Positions 1 through 7,787 of a stretch of 15,568 nt of DNA are shown here, in pieces. The position numbers and the translations under genes are program-made. Numbering within the stretch: position 1 is the stretch's first letter; the number at the start of each line of letters is the position of its first letter. Location: positions 7,692-23,259 of the forward strand of contig JAOZPP010000046.1 in assembly GCA_029932675.1 (NCBI GenBank). Reading direction: 5' to 3'. The stretch is from a bacterium (lineage in GTDB: Bacteria > SM23-81 > DAOVCL01). The notes under the pieces were generated by a model. It was not told the DNA's origin, did not search any database, and was given only the letters and a program-made list of their open reading frames with translations.

Positions 1-782
1 GTGGGGCAACAATCTTATACACCGAAGATGGTGGAAGAGGGTGGTATGAGGGAGAGGCGAATTTGCCTCTTTGCTATGGGATACACTTTGTTGATTCACT
101 CAACGGTTGGGCGGTGGGATGTAGTGGGCCTCCTCCCCAACCGCCTCCCTGGTTGAGGCCGATAATCCATACCAGGGATGGAGGTATGACCTGGTTTGAT
201 CAGGAGTTTGATAGTGACACTATATGGGATATCTTCATGGCAGACCTGTATAATGGTTGGGCAACAAAATGCTACCATATCTTTCACACCAGCAACGGAG
301 GTTACACCTGGGAACGCTACGACAATTTTAGTCTCTGGTGTTTGGGAAAGCTTTCCTTCCCGGATCCTGATCATGGCTGGGTTGTGGCTACCTGGGCTTC
401 ATTTCCCGTTGAGTATATGGGGGCGGTCTTCTCCTATCGCCATAGCTCTGGCATAGAGGAGAGGGATTTCAATCATAGAGGGGGCGAGGGTTTTGCTCTC
501 CAGCAAAACTATCCCAATCCGTTTAACTCAAATACAGCTATCAGCTATCAGTTATCAGCTATCAGGCCGCACCGCACCACCCTGAGAATCTATAACGTCT
601 TGGGGCGAGAGGTGAGGACGCTGGTGAATAAACCACAGAAAGGAGGGTACTATAAGGTGATCTGGGATGGGAGGGATAACCGGGGGAAGGAGGTGGGCTC
701 GGGGGTGTATTTCTGTAGGTTAGAGGTGATGGGTGATAGGTTAAAGGAAACAAAGACGAGAAAGCTGATAGTGCTGCGGTAA
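1..782 (+). CDS. Ycf48/BNR-repeat surface protein with T9SS-type C-terminal sorting domain (5' partial)
   Basis: The frame is open from base 3 to the stop at 780-782, so only the C-terminal 259 or so residues are visible. The front half has repeats of the Ycf48/BNR beta-propeller type: pairs of (T/S)xDGGxxW or SNGGYTW with GWAVG/GWATK turns (TEDGGRGW, DSLNGWAVG, TRDGGMTW, LYNGWATK, TSNGGYTW, DHGWVV). The last 95 or so residues form a sorting domain: ALQQNYPNPFNSNTAISYQL, YNVLGREVRTLV, WDGRDNRG, GSGVYFCRLE, ending KTRKLIVLR. In known T9SS bacteria such a domain directs export through the outer membrane and surface attachment or release. A tandem 7-bp repeat encodes the stretch just after the NPFN motif (see findings). 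The next gene begins about 40 bp downstream without an evident terminator, so the two may be co-transcribed. The role of the propeller is unknown; the sorting domain is confident, the ligand is not. Confidence 0.88.
   Translation, partial: GATILYTEDGGRGWYEGEANLPLCYGIHFVDSLNGWAVGCSGPPPQPPPWLRPIIHTRDGGMTWFDQEFDSDTIWDIFMADLYNGWATKCYHIFHTSNGGYTWERYDNFSLWCLGKLSFPDPDHGWVVATWASFPVEYMGAVFSYRHSSGIEERDFNHRGGEGFALQQNYPNPFNSNTAISYQLSAIRPHRTTLRIYNVLGREVRTLVNKPQKGGYYKVIWDGRDNRGKEVGSGVYFCRLEVMGDRLKETKTRKLIVLR
539..566 (+). repeat. Four tandem copies of a 7-bp unit (TATCAGN) inside a coding region
   Basis: TATCAGC, TATCAGT, TATCAGC and TATCAGG follow one another without gaps. The units differ only in their last base. 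In frame they encode part of YQLSAIR in the sorting domain of the preceding partial gene. Because seven is not a multiple of three, gain or loss of one unit shifts the reading frame. Confidence 0.95.
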
Positions 783-810
783 AGAGGTCCAAAGACTTAA
801 GCCTCAGAGA

Positions 811-818
811 AGAGGTGG
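811..818 (+). promoter_or_regulatory. Ribosome binding site deciding the start of the C25 peptidase
   Basis: AGAGGTGG lies five bases before ATG 824. The alternative GTG at 815 overlaps this site, so ATG 824 is the likelier start. Confidence 0.6.
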
Positions 819-823
819 AAACA

Positions 824-3800
824 ATGTTTCAGGAGATCTTAAAGAAGTTGGCAAAGGCTGGCCTTTTTGCTGTTATATTATCCCTCTTTTGTCTTAACTC
901 GGCAGTGAGTCAAGAGTCCACCCCCCCGCTGCAATATGTGGGGGACAATTACCCGCAAAGCTGGGAGGAGTATCAGGAGACGAAAGACCAAGGTCCCTTT
1001 GTTATCGACGAGGTTCATACCAGCTCGACCCAGAGGCCAAAAGTGCTTTACCTCATAGTCCATTCCTCCATAATCGACTCTCTGGAGAGCACTCTGGACC
1101 AGTTCTATACCGACTTAGAGGAGCAGGGATATTTCCTGCGGGCCTATTCGGTAAGCGGTGGTGAGCCGAGCGACATCAGGTCGCTTTTGCAGACCGGCTA
1201 CTCCTCCGAGGGATTGGAGGGATGCATACTTATGGGACGGAAGCTCCCTGTAGCTTTCTCTGAGATAGCGTGGCGCGACGCCAAAGTTGATAGTGATTAC
1301 CCAATTGATCTATATTATATGGACCTCGATGGTGAATGGATAGATGCAGATGCGGATAACTGGTTCGACGATCACCTTGATGGTTCAGGCGATGTTGAGC
1401 CAGAGATCTACATCGGTAGGCTGGCCATAGAAGATGAACCATACGGCGATAAACGGAAAGAATGGCAGATGATACGGAACTATCTCCAGAGAGATCACAA
1501 GTATCGTATAGGAGAGCTCTCTTCCTTTTATCGAGCACTGGTCTTTATTGACGACAGTTGGCGGGGGCAGGCCAACGACTCCCGGGACGCAGTCCACCAA
1601 GCCTACCCCCAGGCGGTTTTGGTGGTTGACCAGCCCGGGGCACCTGAGTATCATACCACGACTCAGGGTTACCGGGATGAACTCTCCCAAAGCTATGAGT
1701 TCGTCCATGAGATGTCTCACTCCAACTATTATATGCACGCCTTCCAGTCTCCCGAAGACGTGGGTTGCAGTTGGTGTTATAGTCAGGGAAGCGTATATTC
1801 GGATACCATGGCGCTTATCAGAATTGACGGTAATGATCCTGACCATCCACCGGCCTTCTGTCTAAATAGCATTGCCAACGGTGCTGGTCCCCAGGCGATA
1901 TTCTATAACCTCATCTCCTGCACCGCCGGCAACTTTATGGCAAAGGATTATGGATGTTACTATTTGGCCGGACATTATATATTCCGTCTGAATGAGAATA
2001 GCTGCGGCTTGGGAGCTATAGCCAGCACCAAAATAGGGGGTATGGGTAATTATAATTCTCATTGTGAAGATTTTTATGAAGCTTTTGCCAACGGGATGTG
2101 CATTGGCGAGGCCTTCTTAAAATGGTTTGTCAGACGAGGGGAGGCTTCACGCGAGTGGCATTATGGGCTCACTTACTTTGGAGATCCAACCCTACACCAA
2201 TGTGGATATGTGTATCAGGACTACTCTTTAACCGGTTTTCCCGTCAACCTGAACGGCCCGGTTTCATCTTCCCCTGTTTTGGTTGATCTGGACGGCGATG
2301 GAAAGAGGGAGGTAATTGTGGGCTCAGGAAGTGATAGTCTTTATGTATTGGGCGCTACTGGACAAACGATATGGACCAAGGGGTTGGACGGTGGTGTGAG
2401 AACCTGCCCAGCCATAGGAGATTTAAATGGCGATGGTGATTTGGAGATAGTAATTACGAACTCACCTTCGGGTTGCGGAAAGCTCTGGGTTCTTAATGCC
2501 AATGACGGGACCAACTTTGGGAACTTCCCCTTAATAATGGGGGATTACCTAAATCTGCCTCCTGCTTTAGGAGATCTGGATGGTGACGGCCAGTTGGAAA
2601 TTGTTATAGCAGCAAATTACTTATTCATTGATCCACACGAGGTTAAAGAGACTTTAAAGGTTATTAAACCCAATGGTTCATCTCTTTGGAGCCGCTATTC
2701 AGAGGTTTCGGCTCCTCCTTCTGGGATAGCATTGGGCGATTTGAATGAGGATGTCCTTCCAGATGTGATCGTTACGGCCGACGACTCTGTTATTGCACTT
2801 GAAGGCATGACAGGAGGTCGACTATGGAGCTCCTTTTTGCAAGGGCCCTTCGGTGCTGTAGCGCTGGCCGATTTAGACAGGGACGGAGATTTGGAGGTGG
2901 TTGTTGGCTCCAGCGATGAAATATTTGTTTTAGAAGGGGGTGAGGGAGGGGTCTTGTGGACACATCCCACTAATGGAATGGTAACTGGCATAGCAATAGG
3001 TGACATAGACGCAGATAGTGATTTGGAGATCGTGGCCGGGTCCCAAGGGGGGACACTCTATGTCTTGGATAACAGTGGATCTGAGAAGTTAACCTACCCA
3101 ATTGAGGCTCCAATCTTTTCTTCCCCAGCTTTAGGAGATATTGATGAGGATGAGGAAACAGAGATCGTAGTGAGCACTTTTAGGGGTACATATGTCCTGA
3201 ACCCTGATGGAAGCAATGTTTTGCCAGGATTCTTTTTGGGTGGAAAATCGTACTCCTCGGTGGCGATCGGTGATATTAATGACGACGAGAATACCGAAGC
3301 TGCGGTGGACGGTATGGATGGTCAAATTCATGTCTATGATTTCTGGGGAAACCCCGATCATACCGAATGGGGCATGTATCAGCATGACAGGTGGCATACG
3401 GGGCTATATGGAGCTGTGCCTACCAGAGGGGCTAGTGGTCATATCACCGAAAACACTACCTGGTCAGAAAGAATTGTTGTCCTCGGCGATGTCACAGTGG
3501 ATAGTGGGGTGGTATTAACGGTTCAACCAAGCACAGAAGTGCTATTTATGCCAAATCAGGACAACGAGAAGTCAGGAGTAGATACTTCCCGGTGTGAGCT
3601 CATTGTGCAGGGGGAGCTGGTTGCCTCCGGTGCAGGTGCAGACTCCGTGGTTTTCAGTTCTCCGGTTAGTGGAGGTTGGTATGGGGTAAGGTTCAAGCCG
3701 GAGGGCCAGGGCCATATCCAAGGAGCTATAGTGAAGAACGGATACTGTGGGGTCTTTCTGGACACCTCCAGTGTGGTGACCATAGAGGAAAGCAGCATCA

Positions 3801-4825
3801 GGGATAATCAGCTTTGTGGCATTAGGTGCGATCACACGGACTCAGCCACGGCCATCTCTGACAACACCATCTCTGGGAACAATCTCTATGGGGTCTACGC
3901 CGAGGGTTGCTCTCCTTCTATAATCGGGAATAGCTTTCCCTATCCCAATCAGGATTATGCTATCAGGATAGTTGGGGATTCCCCTGATAAGCCAGTGGTC
4001 ATCAGAAGCAACAATATCCTTATGCCTGTTCTGGAGTGTAACCCACCACGAGGAGGAGGAGATAGCACCGGTGTGGGGATATATATCGAGGATGCCACAG
4101 CCCAGATTGAGGATAACCAGATAATTGGTGGCCATTACGGCATAATAGGGGTAGGTCTTGATTCGGCTACCGTGATCAAAGGGAGCGAGGAATTGAGTCA
4201 AGAGTTGGATAGAAACTGTATAGGGTTGGCTCTCTATGCAGGCTCCAGGCCCATAGTCTCCAGCAATCAGATTAGCGATTATGGAGACATAGGTGTGGCC
4301 TGCTACCAGAGCTGCCCTCTATTAGGTGATTCCCTCATCCCGGGAACGGGCAACAACAGCATCACCCCAGGCTCCTGTTCTCCTCAATATGCGGTATACT
4401 GTGAGGGGGTAACCGATACGATAAAGGCGGAGATGAACTTCTGGGGTGGGTCACCGCCTGATCCCGCCTGGTTCTATGGGCCGGTGGACTATGACCCTTG
4501 GCTTACCTCAGTAGGGGTGGAACCAACTACTAAGCCATCTCTGCCAGATCACTTCTCCCTCTCCCAGAACTACCCCAATCCAATCAATTCAGTCACACAG
4601 ATCAAGTATGCTCTACCAGAAGGTTACCAGGTGAGTTTGAAGGTGTATAACATCCTTGGGCAGTTGGTGAGAACTCTGGTCGATGAGGGTAAACCCACTG
4701 GTTATTACTCAATAGCCTGGGATGGGAGAACTGATTCTGGGGAAGAGGTGGCCAGTGGGGTTTACATCTACCGGATAAGGGCTGGTGGCTATACCAGCAG
4801 CAAGAAGCTGGTAGTTTTACGCTAA
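824..4825 (+). CDS. Gingipain-like C25 family cysteine peptidase with FG-GAP repeats, beta-helix and T9SS sorting domain
   Basis: Predicted secreted protein of 1333 residues. I chose ATG 824 over the in-frame GTG 815 because AGAGGTGG (811-818) sits five bases before it. Residues 1-29 are a signal peptide (KKLAK, then a hydrophobic core, cut near AVS/Q). Residues 70-465 match the C25 caspase-like fold: VLYLIVH, then YPIDLYYMDLDGEWID, then EPEIYIGRL. A His (H295 or H299 in FVHEMSHS) and C366 in ISCTAGNF fit the family's catalytic dyad. Eight calcium-loop repeats of FG-GAP type start near residues 488, 533, 584, 639, 683, 727, 772 and 817 (DLDGDGKREV and similar). Residues 875-1215 look like a right-handed parallel beta-helix. 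Residues 1244-1333 are a sorting domain (SLSQNYPNPINS, YNILGQLVRTLVDEG, WDGR, SGVYIYRI). The substrate is unknown. The GHG usual at the His is replaced, so activity is inferred only. Confidence 0.88.
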   Translation: MFQEILKKLAKAGLFAVILSLFCLNSAVSQESTPPLQYVGDNYPQSWEEYQETKDQGPFVIDEVHTSSTQRPKVLYLIVHSSIIDSLESTLDQFYTDLEEQGYFLRAYSVSGGEPSDIRSLLQTGYSSEGLEGCILMGRKLPVAFSEIAWRDAKVDSDYPIDLYYMDLDGEWIDADADNWFDDHLDGSGDVEPEIYIGRLAIEDEPYGDKRKEWQMIRNYLQRDHKYRIGELSSFYRALVFIDDSWRGQANDSRDAVHQAYPQAVLVVDQPGAPEYHTTTQGYRDELSQSYEFVHEMSHSNYYMHAFQSPEDVGCSWCYSQGSVYSDTMALIRIDGNDPDHPPAFCLNSIANGAGPQAIFYNLISCTAGNFMAKDYGCYYLAGHYIFRLNENSCGLGAIASTKIGGMGNYNSHCEDFYEAFANGMCIGEAFLKWFVRRGEASREWHYGLTYFGDPTLHQCGYVYQDYSLTGFPVNLNGPVSSSPVLVDLDGDGKREVIVGSGSDSLYVLGATGQTIWTKGLDGGVRTCPAIGDLNGDGDLEIVITNSPSGCGKLWVLNANDGTNFGNFPLIMGDYLNLPPALGDLDGDGQLEIVIAANYLFIDPHEVKETLKVIKPNGSSLWSRYSEVSAPPSGIALGDLNEDVLPDVIVTADDSVIALEGMTGGRLWSSFLQGPFGAVALADLDRDGDLEVVVGSSDEIFVLEGGEGGVLWTHPTNGMVTGIAIGDIDADSDLEIVAGSQGGTLYVLDNSGSEKLTYPIEAPIFSSPALGDIDEDEETEIVVSTFRGTYVLNPDGSNVLPGFFLGGKSYSSVAIGDINDDENTEAAVDGMDGQIHVYDFWGNPDHTEWGMYQHDRWHTGLYGAVPTRGASGHITENTTWSERIVVLGDVTVDSGVVLTVQPSTEVLFMPNQDNEKSGVDTSRCELIVQGELVASGAGADSVVFSSPVSGGWYGVRFKPEGQGHIQGAIVKNGYCGVFLDTSSVVTIEESSIRDNQLCGIRCDHTDSATAISDNTISGNNLYGVYAEGCSPSIIGNSFPYPNQDYAIRIVGDSPDKPVVIRSNNILMPVLECNPPRGGGDSTGVGIYIEDATAQIEDNQIIGGHYGIIGVGLDSATVIKGSEELSQELDRNCIGLALYAGSRPIVSSNQISDYGDIGVACYQSCPLLGDSLIPGTGNNSITPGSCSPQYAVYCEGVTDTIKAEMNFWGGSPPDPAWFYGPVDYDPWLTSVGVEPTTKPSLPDHFSLSQNYPNPINSVTQIKYALPEGYQVSLKVYNILGQLVRTLVDEGKPTGYYSIAWDGRTDSGEEVASGVYIYRIRAGGYTSSKKLVVLR

Positions 4826-4841
4826 AGTGGAAACCTTTAGC
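4821..4841 (+). terminator. Hairpin over the stop codon of the C25 peptidase gene, without a U-tract
   Basis: GCTAAAG (4821-4827) and CTTTAGC (4835-4841) are perfectly complementary around a 7-base loop. The stem contains the TAA stop at 4823-4825. No run of T follows, so it is not a canonical intrinsic terminator. It may protect the 3' end of the mRNA or act as a weak terminator. Confidence 0.35.
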
Positions 4842-4847
4842 CAGAAA

Positions 4848-4875
4848 TTGAGGATATTGTGAAGAGGATTATACT
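4848..4875 (+). promoter_or_regulatory. Candidate sigma70-type promoter for the ribosomal cluster
   Basis: TTGAGG (4848-4853) and TATACT (4870-4875; five of six matches to TATAAT) are separated by 16 bases. Transcription would start near 4882, giving a leader of about 200 bases before rplE. A promoter is needed here because the usual upstream ribosomal genes are missing. The match is by eye and unproven. Confidence 0.3.
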
Positions 4876-5059
4876 TTTAACCATATTAGCCTTTACTATA
4901 GCTATGCCGCTTAAAGGGGCACAGTTGGAGATACCGGTTAAAACAGTCTGCCTCATATCGCCATCTGGTTCTTCCCAGGCAGGTATCTTCTCAAGGTTAA
5001 TCTGCCATAGGAGGTTAATTCTTGGGGTTTGTGAAAGGAACATTTTACCTACAAGGTAA
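4859..5059 (+). pseudogene. 66-codon ORF with signal-peptide-like start; possible remnant of a secreted-protein gene
   Basis: A GTG start leads into MKRIILLTILAFTIAMPLKG, which has the basic end, hydrophobic core and small residues of a signal peptide. The remaining residues up to ILPTR resemble no family I know, and the stop TAA overlaps an ATG at 5059. No good Shine-Dalgarno site precedes the GTG. It could be the 5' scrap of a secreted-protein gene left by the rearrangement that placed these genes next to rplE, a real short secreted peptide, or chance translation of the rplE leader, since the candidate promoter overlaps it. Confidence 0.25.
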
Positions 5060-5085
5060 TGGGGTATGGAAACCAAAGTGAGCCA

Positions 5086-5625
5086 ATGGCCAGGTTGAGG
5101 GAATATTATCAGAAGGAGGTCGTTCCCCTCCTCAGCAAAAAGTTTGGCTACAAGAACCCCTTGGAGGCGCCTAAGCTGGAGAAGATCGTGATAAATATGG
5201 GGGTGGGGGACGCTATCCAAAACCCAAAACTTTTAGACGCTGCTGTCGATGATCTAACTTTGATCGCCGGACAGAGACCAGTGATCACCAGGGCAAAGAA
5301 GTCCATCTCTAACTTCAGGCTGAGGGCGGGGATGGCTATCGGCTGTAAGGTGACCCTACGCGGGGAGAGGATGTACGAGTTCTGGGATAGGCTGGTGAAT
5401 GTGGCCATACCTCGGATAAGGGACTTTCGCGGTGTGCCCACAAAATCCTTCGATGGAAGGGGAAATTATACCTTGGGGATAAGGGAACAGGTTATATTTC
5501 CGGAGATCAACTATGACAAAGTGGAGAAGCTGCGGGGTATGGATATCACCATCACCACTACCGCCAAAACGGATGAAGAGGCCTTGGAGCTTCTGGCGGC
5601 TATGGGTATGCCATTTAAGAGGTAG
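5086..5625 (+). CDS. rplE: 50S ribosomal protein L5
   Basis: Part of the central protuberance of the large subunit, binding 5S rRNA together with L18. The 179-residue product starting at ATG 5086 ([16 protein letters not shown]) has the family's usual length and start. An in-frame ATG at 5059 would add nine residues (MGYGNQSEP) not typical of L5, so 5086 is preferred although its Shine-Dalgarno signal is weak. Hallmarks are [14 protein letters not shown], the [17 protein letters not shown] segment, [23 protein letters not shown] and a C-terminal [15 protein letters not shown]. In most bacteria rplN and rplX lie directly upstream; here the upstream neighbours are secreted-protein genes, so L5 opens the cluster. 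rpsZ follows after 12 bases. Confidence 0.98.
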   Translation: MARLREYYQKEVVPLLSKKFGYKNPLEAPKLEKIVINMGVGDAIQNPKLLDAAVDDLTLIAGQRPVITRAKKSISNFRLRAGMAIGCKVTLRGERMYEFWDRLVNVAIPRIRDFRGVPTKSFDGRGNYTLGIREQVIFPEINYDKVEKLRGMDITITTTAKTDEEALELLAAMGMPFKR

Positions 5626-5637
5626 AAAGGAGAGGGT

Positions 5638-5823
5638 TTGGCGAAAAAGTCCTTAAAGATAAAGGCAAGTAAGGAACCGAAGTTCAAAGTGAGAAGATAT
5701 AACAGGTGCCCCCGTTGTGGCCGTCCCCGCGCCTACATGCGAAAGTTTGGCCTCTGCAGAATATGCTTCCGGGAACTGGCTCTACGGGGAGAAATTCCAG
5801 GTGTGGCCAAGGCCAGTTGGTAG
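5638..5823 (+). CDS. rpsZ: 30S ribosomal protein S14, zinc-binding type Z
   Basis: Small-subunit head protein of 61 residues. It is the short form with a zinc ribbon: C24, C27, C40 and C43 (CPRC and CRIC). The start is TTG at 5638, with AGGAGAG a few bases upstream, and the TTG gives the expected MAKKS start. It ends [10 protein letters not shown], as the family does. It sits in its canonical place between rplE and rpsH. The 12-bp and similar short gaps suggest translational coupling. No zinc-independent S14 copy is visible in the window. Confidence 0.97.
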   Translation: MAKKSLKIKASKEPKFKVRRYNRCPRCGRPRAYMRKFGLCRICFRELALRGEIPGVAKASW

Positions 5824-5835
5824 GGGGGTAAATCG

Positions 5836-6234
5836 ATGACTATGACAGATCCCATCGCAGATATGTTGACCAGAATCAGAAATGGTCTGCAAGCCAGATT
5901 GCCTGTGGTAGAAGTTCCCTCCTCAAAGATTAAGAAGAAGCTGGCCGAGATTCTCTTAAAGGAGAAATATATAGCCGATTATAAATTATCCGAGGAGGGA
6001 AGTCACAAAAAACTAAGGATTTATCTAAAATATACCCCAGATGGACGCCCGGTAATATCCGGCCTAAAGAGGGTGAGCAAGCCAGGGTTGAGGGTTTATG
6101 TGGGGAAGGATAAGATCCCTCGGGTGCAGAATGGTTTGGGCACAGCAATTCTCTCCACATCCAAAGGGATTTTGCAGGATAAACTATGCAGGAAGGAAGG
6201 AGTTGGAGGGGAGGTCTTGTGTTACATATGGTAG
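5836..6234 (+). CDS. rpsH: 30S ribosomal protein S8
   Basis: Primary 16S rRNA-binding protein of the small-subunit platform, 132 residues. ATG 5836 follows a GGGGGG purine tract. The N-terminus [15 protein letters not shown] and the C-terminus [17 protein letters not shown] and [11 protein letters not shown] are the two conserved blocks of the family. In Escherichia coli S8 represses its own operon by binding a site around the L5 gene; I did not identify such a site here, so feedback is only an inference. It ends 9 bases before rplF. Confidence 0.98.
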   Translation: MTMTDPIADMLTRIRNGLQARLPVVEVPSSKIKKKLAEILLKEKYIADYKLSEEGSHKKLRIYLKYTPDGRPVISGLKRVSKPGLRVYVGKDKIPRVQNGLGTAILSTSKGILQDKLCRKEGVGGEVLCYIW

Positions 6235-6243
6235 GAGATAGAG

Positions 6244-6807
6244 ATGTCTCGGGTAGGTAAAGCCCCTATACCCCTTCCCCAGGGGGTAGAGGTGAAGGTA
6301 GAGGGGGATAGGTTACGGGTAAAGGGACCGTTGGGGACCTTAGAGAGGGAGATCCATACCGGCCTGCGGGTGGAGGAAAGAGAAGGGAAACTATTTATTT
6401 TACGTCCTTCAGATGATCGGTTCTATAGATCTCTACATGGACTGACCAGGACCCTGGTGGCCAATATGGTGGAAGGGGTATCGAAGGGATTTAAAAAGGT
6501 TTTAGAGATAATTGGGGTGGGCTATAAGGCCGAGCTCATCGGGAGGAAGCTCAACTTTCAGTTAGGTTATTGCCATCCCATTCTTTTTGAACCCCCGGAG
6601 GGGATCAGCTTTGAGGTGGAGATGATGGCCAGGGCTGGTCGGGGGGACGTAGTGGAAAGAATTACCGTCAAGGGGATAGATAAGGAATTGGTGGGTCAAG
6701 TTGCCGCCAAGCTAAGGTCACTACAGCCACCTGATCCCTATAAAGGCAAGGGTATCAGGTATCATGGAGAGAAGGTGCGGCGGAAGGCTGGCAAGACAGC
6801 AGCTTAA
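6244..6807 (+). CDS. rplF: 50S ribosomal protein L6
   Basis: Large-subunit protein near the sarcin-ricin loop and factor-binding site. The product has 187 residues, starting [17 protein letters not shown], with [11 protein letters not shown] in the first domain and the signature [23 protein letters not shown] near the end, quoted here in part. It is slightly longer than the usual 177-180 residues. The extra residues appear to lie in the segment [15 protein letters not shown], where most homologues have a shorter turn before the VKGxDKxxVGQVAA block. Spacing to rplR is five bases. Confidence 0.98.
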   Translation: MSRVGKAPIPLPQGVEVKVEGDRLRVKGPLGTLEREIHTGLRVEEREGKLFILRPSDDRFYRSLHGLTRTLVANMVEGVSKGFKKVLEIIGVGYKAELIGRKLNFQLGYCHPILFEPPEGISFEVEMMARAGRGDVVERITVKGIDKELVGQVAAKLRSLQPPDPYKGKGIRYHGEKVRRKAGKTAA

Positions 6808-6812
6808 AGGCT

Positions 6813-7193
6813 ATGGGTATCGTAGATAAGAATAAAACGAAAATCCTTTCCTGGAAGAGGAGGAAAAGGAGAATAAGGGAAAAGGTCTTTGGTACCCCAC
6901 AACGTCCTCGATTGAGCGTTCACCGTAGCCTCCGCCAGATTTATGCGCAGGTAATTGATGACCAGGCTCAGAGGACCATCCTTTCCCTTTCTACCCTTTC
7001 CCCAGAATTATCCTCAGCACTGGGGGAACTGTCGGGGAAGGCAGCTAAGGCTAAGCACCTGGGTAAGGTCTTGGCTGAAAAACTGAAGGAGAAAGGGGTA
7101 GAGAAGGTGGTTTTTGATCGGGGAGGTTATAAATATCACGGAAGGGTTAAAGCTCTTGCTGAGGGTGCCAGGGAAGGGGGACTGAGATTTTAG
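6813..7193 (+). CDS. rplR: 50S ribosomal protein L18
   Basis: Binds 5S rRNA in the central protuberance with L5. The product has 126 residues. The basic N-terminus ([13 protein letters not shown]), [20 protein letters not shown], the middle [21 protein letters not shown] and the ending [26 protein letters not shown] are family hallmarks. ATG 6813 lies just after the rplF stop with AAAGG upstream. rpsE follows after 14 bases. Confidence 0.98.
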   Translation: MGIVDKNKTKILSWKRRKRRIREKVFGTPQRPRLSVHRSLRQIYAQVIDDQAQRTILSLSTLSPELSSALGELSGKAAKAKHLGKVLAEKLKEKGVEKVVFDRGGYKYHGRVKALAEGAREGGLRF

Positions 7194-7207
7194 AAAGGAA
7201 GGAAAAC

Positions 7208-7714
7208 TTGAAGGGGAAAAGGGAAGAGGAAGGGGGCATTGAACTTGAGGAGAAGCTCATCTACTTAAATCGGGTAGCAAAGGTAGTTAAGGGAGGGAGA
7301 AGGTTTGGTTTTAATGCCCTAGTGGCGGTAGGAGATGGCAATGGAAGCGTGGGGGTAGGTTTGGGAAAGGCCAATGAGGTATCCGCTGCCATTAGGAAGG
7401 CTACTGAGGCTGCTCGCAAGACAATGATTAAAATCCCTCTTCTGCGGGGGACCATACCCCATGAGATCTTGGGCAAATTTGGGGCGGGAAGGGTGCTTAT
7501 GAAACCGGCTAGTCCGGGGACTGGGGTGATAGCTGGTGGGCCGGTGAGGGCGGTGATGGAGGTGGCTGGTGTAGAAAACGTGTTAACTAAATCCTTGGGT
7601 TCATCTAACCCTCATAATGTGGTCAAGGCAACCATGAATGGTCTGTTACGGTTGAGGGATGCCCGGATGGTGGCCAATCTGAGAGGGATGGAGATTAAGG
7701 AGCTCCTCTCCTAA
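7208..7714 (+). CDS. rpsE: 30S ribosomal protein S5
   Basis: Small-subunit protein at the mRNA entry site, involved in decoding accuracy. The product has 168 residues from TTG 7208, with AGGAAGG upstream. Hallmarks are [19 protein letters not shown], the [11 protein letters not shown] loop, [14 protein letters not shown], and [16 protein letters not shown] short acidic N-terminal tail ([11 protein letters not shown]) precedes the conserved core. The 73-base gap that follows is the longest inside the ribosomal cluster and contains a palindrome. Confidence 0.98.
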   Translation: MKGKREEEGGIELEEKLIYLNRVAKVVKGGRRFGFNALVAVGDGNGSVGVGLGKANEVSAAIRKATEAARKTMIKIPLLRGTIPHEILGKFGAGRVLMKPASPGTGVIAGGPVRAVMEVAGVENVLTKSLGSSNPHNVVKATMNGLLRLRDARMVANLRGMEIKELLS

Positions 7715-7730
7715 TCTTAGGATAATCCAT

Positions 7731-7743
7731 TAAATCGGATTTA
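7731..7743. promoter_or_regulatory. 13-bp palindrome in the rpsE-rpmD gap
   Basis: TAAATC, one G, then GATTTA form a perfect inverted repeat. It lies in an AT-rich 73-base gap within an otherwise tightly packed operon. The one-base loop makes an RNA hairpin unlikely, so a protein-binding site or chance are the main options. A weak TTTATT / AATTAT promoter-like pair lies in the same gap. Confidence 0.25.
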
Positions 7744-7787
7744 TTAATCGTTTACACCATAGGAATTATTCAGACCGAGGAGATTAG

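Noticed and set aside
824-910. Lipoprotein signal for the C25 protein (LSLFC)
   Set aside because: The residue before Cys is Phe, not a small residue, so the lipobox is not satisfied; a standard signal peptidase I site near AVS/Q fits better.
1385-1846. 153-codon reverse-strand ORF opposite the C25 gene
   Set aside because: It lies wholly inside a gene with clear family motifs, has no recognisable domain, and looks like a shadow of the forward coding frame.
5059-5085. Longer L5 starting at ATG 5059
   Set aside because: It adds nine residues not seen in L5 and overlaps the stop of the short ORF; the canonical MARLxE start is at 5086.
4837-5220. 127-codon reverse-strand ORF across the junction before rplE
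   Set aside because: I considered it as a gene explaining the gap, but it runs into rplE, has no known motif, and has no visible ribosome binding site.
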